This document shows, piece after piece, positions 10,115 through 19,832 of a stretch of DNA of 64,000 nt; position 1 is the stretch's first letter; every line of letters begins with the position of its first letter. Both the position numbers and the translations under genes were made by a program. The DNA comes from Nemertoderma westbladi (lineage: Eukaryota; Xenacoelomorpha; Nemertodermatida; Nemertodermatidae), in assembly GCA_032718475.1 (NCBI GenBank), contig JAUCBJ010007250.1, positions 1 through 64,000 on the forward strand. The letters are read 5' to 3'. The notes beneath the pieces are model-generated. The model was not told the DNA's origin and did no database searches. It saw nothing but the letters and a program-made list of their open reading frames with translations.

Positions 10115-13100
10115 ATGAGTGACAAACAAGACTATACGAAGAATACACAAACCGACTATGACTCATGTGACGCGGATAAGTCAGCAGCGGAAGAACCACA
10201 GGGGAAGACTCGCGAGCCTACCGAACCTACACCGTGTGCGTCACCAGTACATCCAACGGGAGTACCGGATGCCGTAGTACGAGGCGACGGCAGGACCGAG
10301 GACTTTCTAACTGTTCCGCAACCTAGATATAGGGAAACGGAAATGGTAAGTTCAGCAGGAAGCACAGAAAGTGTGGTTAGAAGCGTCGGTGGTTACATGG
10401 CGCATATTACCAGGAGTATTGGAGAAGGCCAACGCATATTAGACGGGTTGACCGCTCCGATGTCTCGATTCGAGTTCTACACCCTCCAGGTTAGAGTACA
10501 GAGTAAAGTATATAAGTCCGTAGATAATCTAGTTGGCCTACAAGATCTAGCTAGACAGAGACAGGACATGGATACTCAACTTAGAATCCTCGAGAAACTA
10601 ATGATCACTAGAGAGAAACTGATTCAGTTTAAGTCGACGATTAGACAGATACAACAGGAACAAGCGGACCAGTTGCTAGGTGAGTCAGTTTCGGACGAAT
10701 TATTACAGCCCGAGGAAGAACAGGAACTGTACCGACTGGATGGACAATTGAAACACCTGACGGATCACTTGCGCATGTGCGGCGAAGACGTCGGGGATTG
10801 GGAAACCGTGCCGGAGGCTACGAGGGAAACTTCACTCGCACAAATCGAACTGGCACCGGGAACACTAAATCAATCACTGGTGAGTATTCGTAGCGAAATC
10901 TGCGAAGGAAGTATGGTCACGTCAGAAGTCGCTCGACAACAGCAAGAATTCTGCCGACAACGACAAGAAATGGAAGAACAAGCTCAACTTCTAGTGATGC
11001 AAGCAGCAGTAGAGGAAGAGAAGCTACGCGTTGCGAATATAGTAAGAATATCTCATCTACAGGAACAAGCTGAATTAGAAGCAGCTGAAGTAGAAAGGTT
11101 AGAGTTAGACATTGCCCGACAAGCGGCAGCGGCAGCGGCCGAGTTAGAGCGACAAAACGCGGCGGCCGAGTTAGAGCGACAAAACGCAGCGGCCGAACTG
11201 GAGCGACAAACGGCAGCGGCAGCGGCGGAATTAAAACGAGAAAGGTTAGTCTCAGAAGCACGGGCCGAAATGAGAACACGGCAAATAAAAGCTCAATCTG
11301 CTATACGACAAGCAGAATTTGAGGCGCAACAACGACAAACGGAACAACGAGAGAAGACAGCTAAACTTCATTTCGAACTTGAGAAGAAGGCGAGAGAATT
11401 AGCGAACGCTGAGGAAGATCTGGATCAAAGGGCCCGCGATCGATCGATGAGATCTCGTGACGGACATGATTTGGACCAGTTAGAGGTAAGACATCGCCAA
11501 ATTCAGGAACGGAAGAAGGAAGGAAGCGTAGGAGCACCCGGACGGGAACGACAATTAGTAAAGGACGTGTGTCAACGATTCCCACAGGTAACTCATATGT
11601 TTGCACCGGTTACGACTAAGGAACCTGTTTCGATTGCGGGTAGTAGTAACATTTCTCCTATCCATGGTGCGACGGAACACAGGTTTGTTATTCCGGACGA
11701 GTTTACACCGCCAAGAGCAACGTCGTCGCCTATTCCGAAAGTCAAGGTAAGTAACCCACCGATTACGGATCGTAGTAGTTTATTGACCGGACCTGCACTA
11801 CTGACGACAAAACAGGTGAGTCCACCGTCGACACCTAAACCCGTTACACACTACGCTTACCCAATGACGTTTCGACCAACAAGGCCTTTGGATTCAAATG
11901 CTGTCACTCGACCACCGGTTCAGTTTACATCGCAATCTACGACTTCGAGGAAGACTTGTGAGCCTACCGAACAACGGAGAACAGTGGATACGCGACCGGT
12001 TCAGTTTACATCGCAATCTACGACTTCGAGGAAGACTTGTGAGCCTACCGAACAACGGAGAACAGTGGATACGCGACCGGTTCAGTTTACATCGCAATCT
12101 ACGACTTCGAGGAAGACTTGTGAGCCTACCGAACAACGGAGAACAGTGGATACGCGACCGGTTCAGTTTACATCGCAATCTACGACTTCGAGGAAGACTT
12201 GTGAGCCTACCGAACAACGGAGAACAGTGGATACGCGACCGGTTCAGTTTACATCGCAATCTACGACTTCGAGGAAGACTTGTGAGCCTACCGAACAACG
12301 GAGAACAGTGGATACGCGACCGGTTCAGTTTACATCGCAATCTACGACTTCGAGGAAGACTTGTGAGCCTACCGAACAACGGAGAACAGTGGATACGCGA
12401 CCGGTTCAGTTTACATCGCAATCTACGACTTCGAGGAAGACTTGTGAGCCTACCGAACAACGAAAGCGAGACGATGTTCCGAAACGAACCGTTAGAATTA
12501 GTACGACGCAACGGACGCGAGCACGTCGACCACCATATCCAGATGATAGTAGTACTTCGAGCGAATCGGATTACCCGAAACGCGAGGTATTTAGAACAGG
12601 GGCGGCCGATGAATACAAACGCGAGCGTTCAGACAACTCCTTTGCAGACAATCCTCCACAGAATACACCAACACAGAAGGCGTTACAACCAACGGACGCA
12701 ATTAGTACACAACAGTTCGCCGACATCCTGCGACCAGTTGTCAATAAGTTGGCTCAAATCGAGGAACGTCTGGAGGAAGGTTACACCGACAGTTCGAGAA
12801 ACTCCGAATTCGAACCCAATAAACACCCGAAGGAACCACAAAGACCGGTACCTTCAAACCCCACATCGTATCAAAGAAAAACGCCAAGAAGGGAGAACAA
12901 CAACCCGGTTGCCAACCAAGGACGCGAAACTTTGAACGTTGCCGAGGAGATAGCGAAATTCGCAGCCAGACAGGGATTGCCGGTACAACAACCACCGAAG
13001 TTTTCCGGTAGCTCAAAACACTGGCATACCTTCGTAGACTATATCGAATCCCAGATCGCCGTGTGCGCCTTTACATCACGGGAGAAGTTCAATTACCTGC

Positions 13101-16100
13101 TCCAAATGTTGTCAGGAGAACCTAAACGTTTGGCGGAGACCTTCGTTGGTGTACCGGACGCTTTCGAACTAGCGTACGATCGTTTGACTTCGATATACGG
13201 AGGTACAGTGAGTATGGCCAGGTCAGTAATAGAGGAACTCTGTAAGGGAGGGGCTATCACTAAACCCGTCGACTTACTAAAACTGGCTGACGAGATTAAG
13301 AACGCTATCACTACCTTAAGATCAATTGGACAACTTGATTACGGGAATACCCCTACAGTTCTATTAAAGATAATAGGACGACTCCACCATCGACTTCGTC
13401 GGGAGTGGAGGAAGGTCGAATACCAGCGAGAGGAGCGAGGAGGATTCCTAAAATTAGAAGATGTGTACCTTTTAATATCCAGGGAGGCGGTAGTTGAAAC
13501 TCGATCTAACTATACCGACCAGCACATCGTGGCAGAAGGGATCACACTGCCATCCTCCAACCGACAAAAACCCCAGACAACATCCACAAAGACGGCCACT
13601 TACGCCACACCGACGGAATCACGACAATTCTCAGACGGTAATAGAGTATCTGCGCCCATTGGAACGAAACAGACGAGACAGCAACTCAGCGCCGACTTCA
13701 ACGGCTGCCAATACTGCGAACATTTAGGTAAGCGGTATATTGGTCACAAGTTACGAGGTTGTCGACAATTTCGCGAGTTGAACTCAGAAGAACGACGGCT
13801 GCAGATACGGCCACTGGACTCTTGTTGGCGGTGTACGCGACACGGACACGTCCGTAAGGATTGCCCAAATACCGACACTTGTCCATCCTGTGGACGCAAC
13901 CACGACGGTCTGCTCCACACAGACAGCCACACGCCGACGAAACGCTTCGCCAGGGAACACCCGGAAGCAGCAGCGAGATGTGATGCGGCCTACCGAAAAC
14001 GAGAATCGAAAACGACTCCAACATTCGTGACCCATATAGAGGATTGCTTTTCAGAACAATCCGGATCGTCGGACGAAGAATCAGACGACGACGAATATTC
14101 TAATGGAGACGAACAACCGTCAATCGCGCTCCTGACCACTGACCAACTGAAGGGATTCAGTGTAATCCCGATTAAAGTTACTGGCACAAAGGGGAGCAAA
14201 AGAATCTACGCGATTCTAGACTCAGCCTCATCTCACAGTTACGTGGATGAAAAGATAGCTGACGTCGTAACGGATCTCAGACAAGGTAAACACGTCAGTT
14301 ATACAGTAAGTAGTATGCACGGCCAGCGTGCAATACCAGTGACACGAGTTAAGTTGGACTTAGACTCTCTTCTTCCAAAATCGCAACACAGCGAGAGGGA
14401 GAGGTCTTTGTTGCCCTTTAGAGATCTAACCTTTGCGGCCACGAAGGACTTTAGTAACCTACTAGGTCCAGTGCCGGAACAATCTCTGGAGGACCGTAAG
14501 TATTTCAGACACCTTGGTGTACCCGAATGTCCTGTCAATTATAGATCGGTAGCAATGCTGATCGGGACGGACCAATTCAACCTACATCAGGTGTGGGAAA
14601 CCAGACCATCGGCAGTTGTAGCGGGAAACGCATACGCCTGCAGAACGCCGATAGGGTGGTATACTCGAGCGCCTGTGCGCACACTAGACGTAAGTGACGA
14701 GGAAGACGACGTACAGAGTACATGTAGTTTATTGACTACAAACTCAATTCATTCCTTTTCACACGACGTGAACCATACTACGCTACAGTCGACAAAACAT
14801 GACAGACGTGTAACTAGTATGATAAGTCACAAGGAGCAGCTAACCCACAAGGTGAGTTTAGAACTTGGGGAGAAGACGAATCAGCTAGAGATTCCATCGA
14901 CGACAGATGATAGGCTTGCGAGTCTACCTACCCCAACAACCTCAACAGTGCCCGTCGATATCGACGATGACGCGTTGAAAATTCATCAGTTGGAACAAGC
15001 CGCCTTGGACAAAGAATTAACGGAGAAGACTATCAGGTGGTTAGAACAAGATACAGCTGAACCTGGTAGCTACGAACCTTGTATGTCGGAACAGGAGAAA
15101 CAATCTCTGAAGATCATGGAGGATACTATCCGACAGACGGAGGACGGACATTACGAGGTGGGTATGTTATGGCGTAGCCAAAGTCCTAAACTTATAAACA
15201 ACTACCCACTGGCTTTAAGACGTCTACACTCAATACGGCAACGTCTATTAAAGGACGAGAAAGCCCATCTGCAGTACAACACTCAGATGGAGACGTATTT
15301 GACGAAGGGATACGCTATCCGAATGACTAACCCGGAGCAAGTGACCGACCAGACATACTACCTGCCACATCACTATGTGAGACATCCCGACAAACCAGAC
15401 AAAGTACGCGTAGTCAATGACTGTGCGGCTCTGTTTGAGGGAATGTCCCTCAATAGTGAGTTGATGGATGGACCGAACATGAATAATTATCTTATGGGGG
15501 TGATTATGCGCTTCCGTCAGCGTCAAGTAGCCTTTACTTGCGACGTTGAAGCGATGTTTCACCAAGTGAAAGCGTTAGAGCGAGACAGAGACAGTTTGCG
15601 GTTTCTCTGGTATCCGGAAGGGGACTTAAGTCTACCACCAGCGACTTACCAAATGCAAGTTCGCGTTTTCGGTGCCAGAGACAGCCCAAATTGTACGATG
15701 TACGCCTTGAAGCAAGCCGCTAGAGATCAGAAACATTTGTATGACCCAGAGATAATTAGAATTGTAGAACGTGACTTTTACGTTGATGACGGTTTACAAA
15801 GTTGCGACACAGTAGAACGTGCTACAACAGTAGCACATCAATTACGGGACTGCTTGGCGGGCGGAGGTTTTAACCTCACCAAATTCGCCTCAAACAGTGC
15901 CGAATTAGTTGACTCATTCGGAACTACTGAGCGTGGAGGTGGTGACATAGACCTAGAGTTCGAACCACTACCGACGACTAAGGTGTTGGGGCTCTTTTGG
16001 GACCCAAACACAGACAACTTTCGAGTGAAGGTGAGACTGGACAGTCAAGGAAACACACTGACCAAGAGATCATGCTTGTCAAAGTTGAGCCGATTGTTCG

Positions 16101-19100
16101 ACCCGTTAGGATTCATCAGTCCAGTGATACTGCAAGCCCGCATTTATATGCGCAGTATATGGAAGGATGGACTAACGTGGGACGAGCCGATCTCATCAGA
16201 CCAAGTGGACTTATGGAAGACCTGGGAGGCGGAATTGTCTTCGCTAGAGGATTATTTCATACCCAGGGTTTACTTTCCATTACAGAGTACATTTCCTGAC
16301 AACTTAGAACTACACTGTTTTTCTGACGCCAGTGACAACGGTTTTGGTGTGGCAGCGTATTTGCGCAGACAAGTAGAATCAGACGAGTTCGATGTTTCGC
16401 TCATTACTTCCAAGGCTAAGACCATGCCTACTAAGTATATGACGACACCACGAGCCGAGCTACAAGCCGCGACCCTGTCAACCACCATCGTGAACCTCAT
16501 ACAGACAGAACTACAGTCGAGTTTACAGATATTTTATTGGACTGACGCGACGTTGGTTTTATTTTACATAAACAACGACACACTCGAATTCAAGACATTC
16601 GTAGCTAACCGTCGCGCAGAGATTCTAGACCGTTCGATAAAAGAGGATTGGCGACATTGTCCCGGACCACAAAACCCAGCTGATATTGCGTCGCGAGGAA
16701 TGATGCCTGAGGAATTCTGTAAACCGGAGAACAAAGAGTTTTGGCAACACGGACCCCAGTTCTTGCAGAAATCGACACAAGATTGGCCTCCGCTATACGA
16801 CAACAAGTCCAACACCATTCCTAAGGACGCCGAAATCAAGAAACCAAAAAAGGGGAAGACAAAGAAAAGGACAACGGCGGCGAAACTAAAGAAAAAACCG
16901 AAGGCGAAATGGAAGGATATAACTTCAAAGGTCAAGAGAGGAAGACTTGCGAGCCTTTCTACACCAGACATATCGCCAGACGGTCGACCAGACATATCGC
17001 CAGACGGTCAACCAGACACTTTACTAGACAGTCAACCAGACATTTTGCCAGACATATCACAAAATGTTCCACCAGACGCTAGTAACACACTGACAAACAG
17101 TAAAGCCGCAGTTTCTCTATTGGAGCGGCCTTCTATTGACAAACAACTAGATACGTTACCAGACGTATCGCCAGACACATTACTAGACAGTCGACTAGAC
17201 ACTAGTAATGTATTGACTAACGATAAAGCCGCAGTTTCCCTATTGGAGCGGCCTTGTATTGACAAACTACCAATTTTGACACACTTGAGCAACCATAAGC
17301 ACGGTGAAACCTCATGTATTACAGATGTGGGTAGTACCTACGCTAATGTAAATACAGGTGTTACTCTGCGCTCAAGAGACATACCGAACTTGCAACCTAT
17401 AGTGAGACCTGGGATTAATGTCGGCAGGAAAATAAGTTTACCGAAACCTGCTGACCCCATAGAGTTCAAACCACCATTAACGATCGACTTACAAAGTACC
17501 GACAATCAAGGTAAGAAGACGAAGAAGGACAAATTACTTGTAGACCCGGACGGATCAACAGTCAACAAGGGAATACTTACCGGCGGACCCGTGGGCCCTT
17601 CTAGTAATTCAAAACCTTCCAAAATCTCCATTGACTTACCTGATGACGTCACAAATACTTACGTCGACCGAATTGTAAACTTAACAGACTCTTGGTCGAA
17701 CGCTTGCCGAAAATTAGCGTGGATTGTACGTTTCGTACAATACGTTAAAGGCAAACGTGACTTTACACGTCGACTTACATTGGCTGAGATTGACAGGTGT
17801 GAGATTAAATTAATTCGCCATTACCAACTGCGATATTTCGCGCGCGAATTCACATCCATAAATCAAGGTCAACCAATCAAGTCGTCACCGATACTGAGTT
17901 GGAGTCCGATTATTTATAATGGCTTAATTTGTCATAAATCTCGGCTTCAAAACATTGACTTTAACACAAACTTTAGGTACCCAATAATAATACCGCAACA
18001 CCACGAACTACAACGTGCAATGATACTGGACGCACATTTACATCTGAAACACGCTGGAAGACACCACTGTCTTTCCTACTTACGTACTAGATTTGTATTA
18101 ATTAGACCCAGTAAAGCATTGAGTTCAGTGACACGTACGTGTATTATTTGTAAAAAGGTACATTCTAGAATAGGTACCCAAGAAATGAGTGAACTATCAC
18201 AAGCACGACTTCAAGCATTCAGACCACCTTTTACAGAGACTGGAATTGATTGCTTTGGTCCCATACATACGAAACGTGGACGTATACTAGTAAAACGCTG
18301 GGGACTGATTTTCACATGTATGTCCAGTAGGGCAGTTCACATTGAACGTGTGATGGATCTTTCCACCAACGCGTTTATACTAGCACTGCGGCGATTTATC
18401 GCTAGACGCGGACTAGTAAAATGCTTGTACTCAGACCAAGGGACAAACTTTGTTGGTGCTCGGAATGAGATTGCTAGAGCCTTTAAGAGATTAGATCATG
18501 ATCAAATCTCGAACGAACTGCAACCTCACAAGATTGTTTGGAAGTTTAATCCTCCAGATAGTCCTTGGAGAGGCGGAGTCTGGGAGAGATTGATTAGATC
18601 TATCAAAACGGCCATGGCAAAGGTCATTCCAGTAAACCACATATTAACAGACGACCAACTGACAACATTGTTTGTTGAAATCGAGGCAATACTAAATACT
18701 AGACCAATAGTATTAGTACCCGATGACAAACAATCTCAGTTCGCTTTAACACCAGCACACCTGCTTATGCAGGCACCGACCACATTGACGCCGATTTCCA
18801 TTCCAATGGAAAGTGATAGTTACGGTAGAAAAGCGTGGAAAATCACGCAACTACTGGCTAACAAATTCTGGGAAATATGGCAAAACCATTATTTGCCCTC
18901 TATTTCTGCCAGAACAACATGGTACAATAACACCCGCGCATTAAAGCCGGGAGATCACGTGCTGTTGGCAGAAGTGAATCTAAAAAGACGCTTCTGGATA
19001 ACAGGTGTCATTTTAGCCACACATCCATCTATGGATGGAGTGACAAGAACTGTGACGGTACGAACAATTGACGGTCGTACAGTAGACAGACCAACTCAAC

Positions 19101-19171
19101 GTCTCGTACTTCTTGAAGAGACTCGTAACGAGTCTGGAGACTACAAATCTCCACCTAATACTAGTAAATAA
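10115..19171 (+). CDS. gag-pol: Gag-Pol polyprotein of BEL/Pao element C (3,018 aa)
   Basis: Single uninterrupted ORF with an ATG start. Order along the protein: acidic N-terminus; Ala/Glu/Arg coiled coil (about 262-455); seven near-identical 27-residue repeats (601-784); DUF1759-like Gag domain (about 950-1050); CCHC knuckle C1237-C1250 plus a second Cys/His cluster (1255-1267); aspartic protease with LDSAS (D1369); reverse transcriptase with catalytic Asp in FTCDVEAMF (D1810) and YVDD (1889-1892); RNase H with D2071, E2115, D2144 and ADIASRG; a Pro/Asp-rich linker (about 2283-2390) with tandem repeats; integrase with a His/Cys zinc region then D2712, D2774, E2824; C-terminal DUF5641-like domain. 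It supplies particle assembly, maturation, cDNA synthesis and integration. Fusion of Gag and Pol without a frameshift or stop is common in BEL. The long N-terminal coiled coil is shared with A and B. Confidence 0.95.
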   Translation: MSDKQDYTKNTQTDYDSCDADKSAAEEPQGKTREPTEPTPCASPVHPTGVPDAVVRGDGRTEDFLTVPQPRYRETEMVSSAGSTESVVRSVGGYMAHITRSIGEGQRILDGLTAPMSRFEFYTLQVRVQSKVYKSVDNLVGLQDLARQRQDMDTQLRILEKLMITREKLIQFKSTIRQIQQEQADQLLGESVSDELLQPEEEQELYRLDGQLKHLTDHLRMCGEDVGDWETVPEATRETSLAQIELAPGTLNQSLVSIRSEICEGSMVTSEVARQQQEFCRQRQEMEEQAQLLVMQAAVEEEKLRVANIVRISHLQEQAELEAAEVERLELDIARQAAAAAAELERQNAAAELERQNAAAELERQTAAAAAELKRERLVSEARAEMRTRQIKAQSAIRQAEFEAQQRQTEQREKTAKLHFELEKKARELANAEEDLDQRARDRSMRSRDGHDLDQLEVRHRQIQERKKEGSVGAPGRERQLVKDVCQRFPQVTHMFAPVTTKEPVSIAGSSNISPIHGATEHRFVIPDEFTPPRATSSPIPKVKVSNPPITDRSSLLTGPALLTTKQVSPPSTPKPVTHYAYPMTFRPTRPLDSNAVTRPPVQFTSQSTTSRKTCEPTEQRRTVDTRPVQFTSQSTTSRKTCEPTEQRRTVDTRPVQFTSQSTTSRKTCEPTEQRRTVDTRPVQFTSQSTTSRKTCEPTEQRRTVDTRPVQFTSQSTTSRKTCEPTEQRRTVDTRPVQFTSQSTTSRKTCEPTEQRRTVDTRPVQFTSQSTTSRKTCEPTEQRKRDDVPKRTVRISTTQRTRARRPPYPDDSSTSSESDYPKREVFRTGAADEYKRERSDNSFADNPPQNTPTQKALQPTDAISTQQFADILRPVVNKLAQIEERLEEGYTDSSRNSEFEPNKHPKEPQRPVPSNPTSYQRKTPRRENNNPVANQGRETLNVAEEIAKFAARQGLPVQQPPKFSGSSKHWHTFVDYIESQIAVCAFTSREKFNYLLQMLSGEPKRLAETFVGVPDAFELAYDRLTSIYGGTVSMARSVIEELCKGGAITKPVDLLKLADEIKNAITTLRSIGQLDYGNTPTVLLKIIGRLHHRLRREWRKVEYQREERGGFLKLEDVYLLISREAVVETRSNYTDQHIVAEGITLPSSNRQKPQTTSTKTATYATPTESRQFSDGNRVSAPIGTKQTRQQLSADFNGCQYCEHLGKRYIGHKLRGCRQFRELNSEERRLQIRPLDSCWRCTRHGHVRKDCPNTDTCPSCGRNHDGLLHTDSHTPTKRFAREHPEAAARCDAAYRKRESKTTPTFVTHIEDCFSEQSGSSDEESDDDEYSNGDEQPSIALLTTDQLKGFSVIPIKVTGTKGSKRIYAILDSASSHSYVDEKIADVVTDLRQGKHVSYTVSSMHGQRAIPVTRVKLDLDSLLPKSQHSERERSLLPFRDLTFAATKDFSNLLGPVPEQSLEDRKYFRHLGVPECPVNYRSVAMLIGTDQFNLHQVWETRPSAVVAGNAYACRTPIGWYTRAPVRTLDVSDEEDDVQSTCSLLTTNSIHSFSHDVNHTTLQSTKHDRRVTSMISHKEQLTHKVSLELGEKTNQLEIPSTTDDRLASLPTPTTSTVPVDIDDDALKIHQLEQAALDKELTEKTIRWLEQDTAEPGSYEPCMSEQEKQSLKIMEDTIRQTEDGHYEVGMLWRSQSPKLINNYPLALRRLHSIRQRLLKDEKAHLQYNTQMETYLTKGYAIRMTNPEQVTDQTYYLPHHYVRHPDKPDKVRVVNDCAALFEGMSLNSELMDGPNMNNYLMGVIMRFRQRQVAFTCDVEAMFHQVKALERDRDSLRFLWYPEGDLSLPPATYQMQVRVFGARDSPNCTMYALKQAARDQKHLYDPEIIRIVERDFYVDDGLQSCDTVERATTVAHQLRDCLAGGGFNLTKFASNSAELVDSFGTTERGGGDIDLEFEPLPTTKVLGLFWDPNTDNFRVKVRLDSQGNTLTKRSCLSKLSRLFDPLGFISPVILQARIYMRSIWKDGLTWDEPISSDQVDLWKTWEAELSSLEDYFIPRVYFPLQSTFPDNLELHCFSDASDNGFGVAAYLRRQVESDEFDVSLITSKAKTMPTKYMTTPRAELQAATLSTTIVNLIQTELQSSLQIFYWTDATLVLFYINNDTLEFKTFVANRRAEILDRSIKEDWRHCPGPQNPADIASRGMMPEEFCKPENKEFWQHGPQFLQKSTQDWPPLYDNKSNTIPKDAEIKKPKKGKTKKRTTAAKLKKKPKAKWKDITSKVKRGRLASLSTPDISPDGRPDISPDGQPDTLLDSQPDILPDISQNVPPDASNTLTNSKAAVSLLERPSIDKQLDTLPDVSPDTLLDSRLDTSNVLTNDKAAVSLLERPCIDKLPILTHLSNHKHGETSCITDVGSTYANVNTGVTLRSRDIPNLQPIVRPGINVGRKISLPKPADPIEFKPPLTIDLQSTDNQGKKTKKDKLLVDPDGSTVNKGILTGGPVGPSSNSKPSKISIDLPDDVTNTYVDRIVNLTDSWSNACRKLAWIVRFVQYVKGKRDFTRRLTLAEIDRCEIKLIRHYQLRYFAREFTSINQGQPIKSSPILSWSPIIYNGLICHKSRLQNIDFNTNFRYPIIIPQHHELQRAMILDAHLHLKHAGRHHCLSYLRTRFVLIRPSKALSSVTRTCIICKKVHSRIGTQEMSELSQARLQAFRPPFTETGIDCFGPIHTKRGRILVKRWGLIFTCMSSRAVHIERVMDLSTNAFILALRRFIARRGLVKCLYSDQGTNFVGARNEIARAFKRLDHDQISNELQPHKIVWKFNPPDSPWRGGVWERLIRSIKTAMAKVIPVNHILTDDQLTTLFVEIEAILNTRPIVLVPDDKQSQFALTPAHLLMQAPTTLTPISIPMESDSYGRKAWKITQLLANKFWEIWQNHYLPSISARTTWYNNTRALKPGDHVLLAEVNLKRRFWITGVILATHPSMDGVTRTVTVRTIDGRTVDRPTQRLVLLEETRNESGDYKSPPNTSK
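10203..10222 (+). repeat. Dispersed near-palindromic word, copy 1
   Basis: Contains AAGACTCGCGAGCCT, read here in the frame giving KTREPTE. See the copy at 19456 for the whole set. Confidence 0.65.
11914..12464 (+). repeat. 81-bp minisatellite in gag, about 6.8 copies
   Basis: Units start at 11914, 11995, 12076, 12157, 12238, 12319 and 12400 and look identical in sequence. Each encodes 27 residues containing QFTSQSTTSRKTCEPTEQ. As 81 is a multiple of three, the frame is kept and copy number can change freely. Each unit includes a variant (AAGACTTGTGAGCCT) of the dispersed word seen elsewhere in C, at 11949 and every 81 bp after. The identity of copies implies very recent expansion. Confidence 0.95.
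16940..16960 (+). repeat. Dispersed near-palindromic word, copy in pol linker
   Basis: AAGACTTGCGAGCCT read in the frame giving GRLASL, different from the KT-EPTE frame used in gag. With flanking bases it shares about 27 identical nucleotides with the non-coding copy at 19450-19476. Confidence 0.7.
16966..17272 (+). repeat. Nested tandem repeats in RNase H-integrase linker
   Basis: A 24-bp unit coding PDISPDG(R/Q) is repeated from about 16966. A longer 123-bp duplication brings back AAAGCCGCAGTTTC at 17102 and 17225 (KAAVSLLERP in both). The linker is therefore length-variable and outside the conserved catalytic domains. Confidence 0.75.
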
Positions 19172-19832
19172 TTAGGAGTTTACAAATAGACTTCCACGTA
19201 CCTGTACACCGTAGTAAGGACAGCGGTAGAATTCCATTGTCTTTATATGTGAACATTGAGGGTAGTACCCTTATGTGTCACATAGGAGCGGGATTTGTAG
19301 GTATAAGAAATGGAATTCTACTTGGAACTCACAATATTGAGACATTTTCGAAATTTTAGACAATCCATTTGGATTTGAAAAATTTTAAAAATTTTCTCCA
19401 GTGAATAGATTTCAGGGTACAGTCGGGTGGAACTTAAAATTAGAGAAACAAGAGAGGAAGACTTGCGAGCCTTTCTTAAAATTTTTAATTAAATTTTACA
19501 CGGTCTTGTTTCAATAAGTTACGTCAAAATAGACTCACCTATATTTATTACTAATTCTTGATTGCTTATTTTCTGATAATAGTTTGGGATCAAAAGGTGA
19601 GTATTTTAGACTCACGGCCAGTTTAGCCCAAATTCGTTTTTACTTCGGCAAAAAATTTTAGATAAGAAGCAGCGTGTCATTAAAGAAACCCTAGATCTTA
19701 GGCTATGGGTAGGAGGTTAGAGCGTTGTCGAAGCCCAAAGGGCAGACGAAACTCTCACGTCTCCTCACAACTAACTACAAACTCTGTTGTATTCCCTCTA
19801 GTAGTAATGATTATGTAACTACACCTCTAATT
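19172..19832 (+). other. Spacer between Gag-Pol and second ORF of element C
   Basis: No coding frame of note until the second ORF opens at 19713 (preceded by an in-frame TAG). It carries one dispersed word at 19456. If the second ORF is expressed from a spliced mRNA, as env is in retroviruses, the acceptor should lie here. AG dinucleotides after short pyrimidine runs exist, but none stands out. Confidence 0.5.
19456..19477 (+). repeat. Dispersed near-palindromic word, non-coding copy
   Basis: AAGACTTGCGAGCCT with flanking GG and TTCTT. Copies in element C: 10203, seven in the 81-bp array (11949-12435), 16940, 19456, 20604, 23579, 24096, all on the plus strand, plus a weaker one near 14908. 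The consensus is an imperfect dyad: AAG and CTT flank CTCGCGAG. Copies occur in coding DNA in two reading frames and in non-coding DNA, so the shared unit is nucleic acid and not peptide. I saw no copy in A, B or D. Confidence 0.75.

Noticed and set aside
11894-12935. Long ORFs in other frames over the 81-bp repeat (205 aa minus, 345 aa plus)
   Set aside because: An 81-bp unit free of stops keeps any frame open. No independent domain; the Gag frame is the real one.
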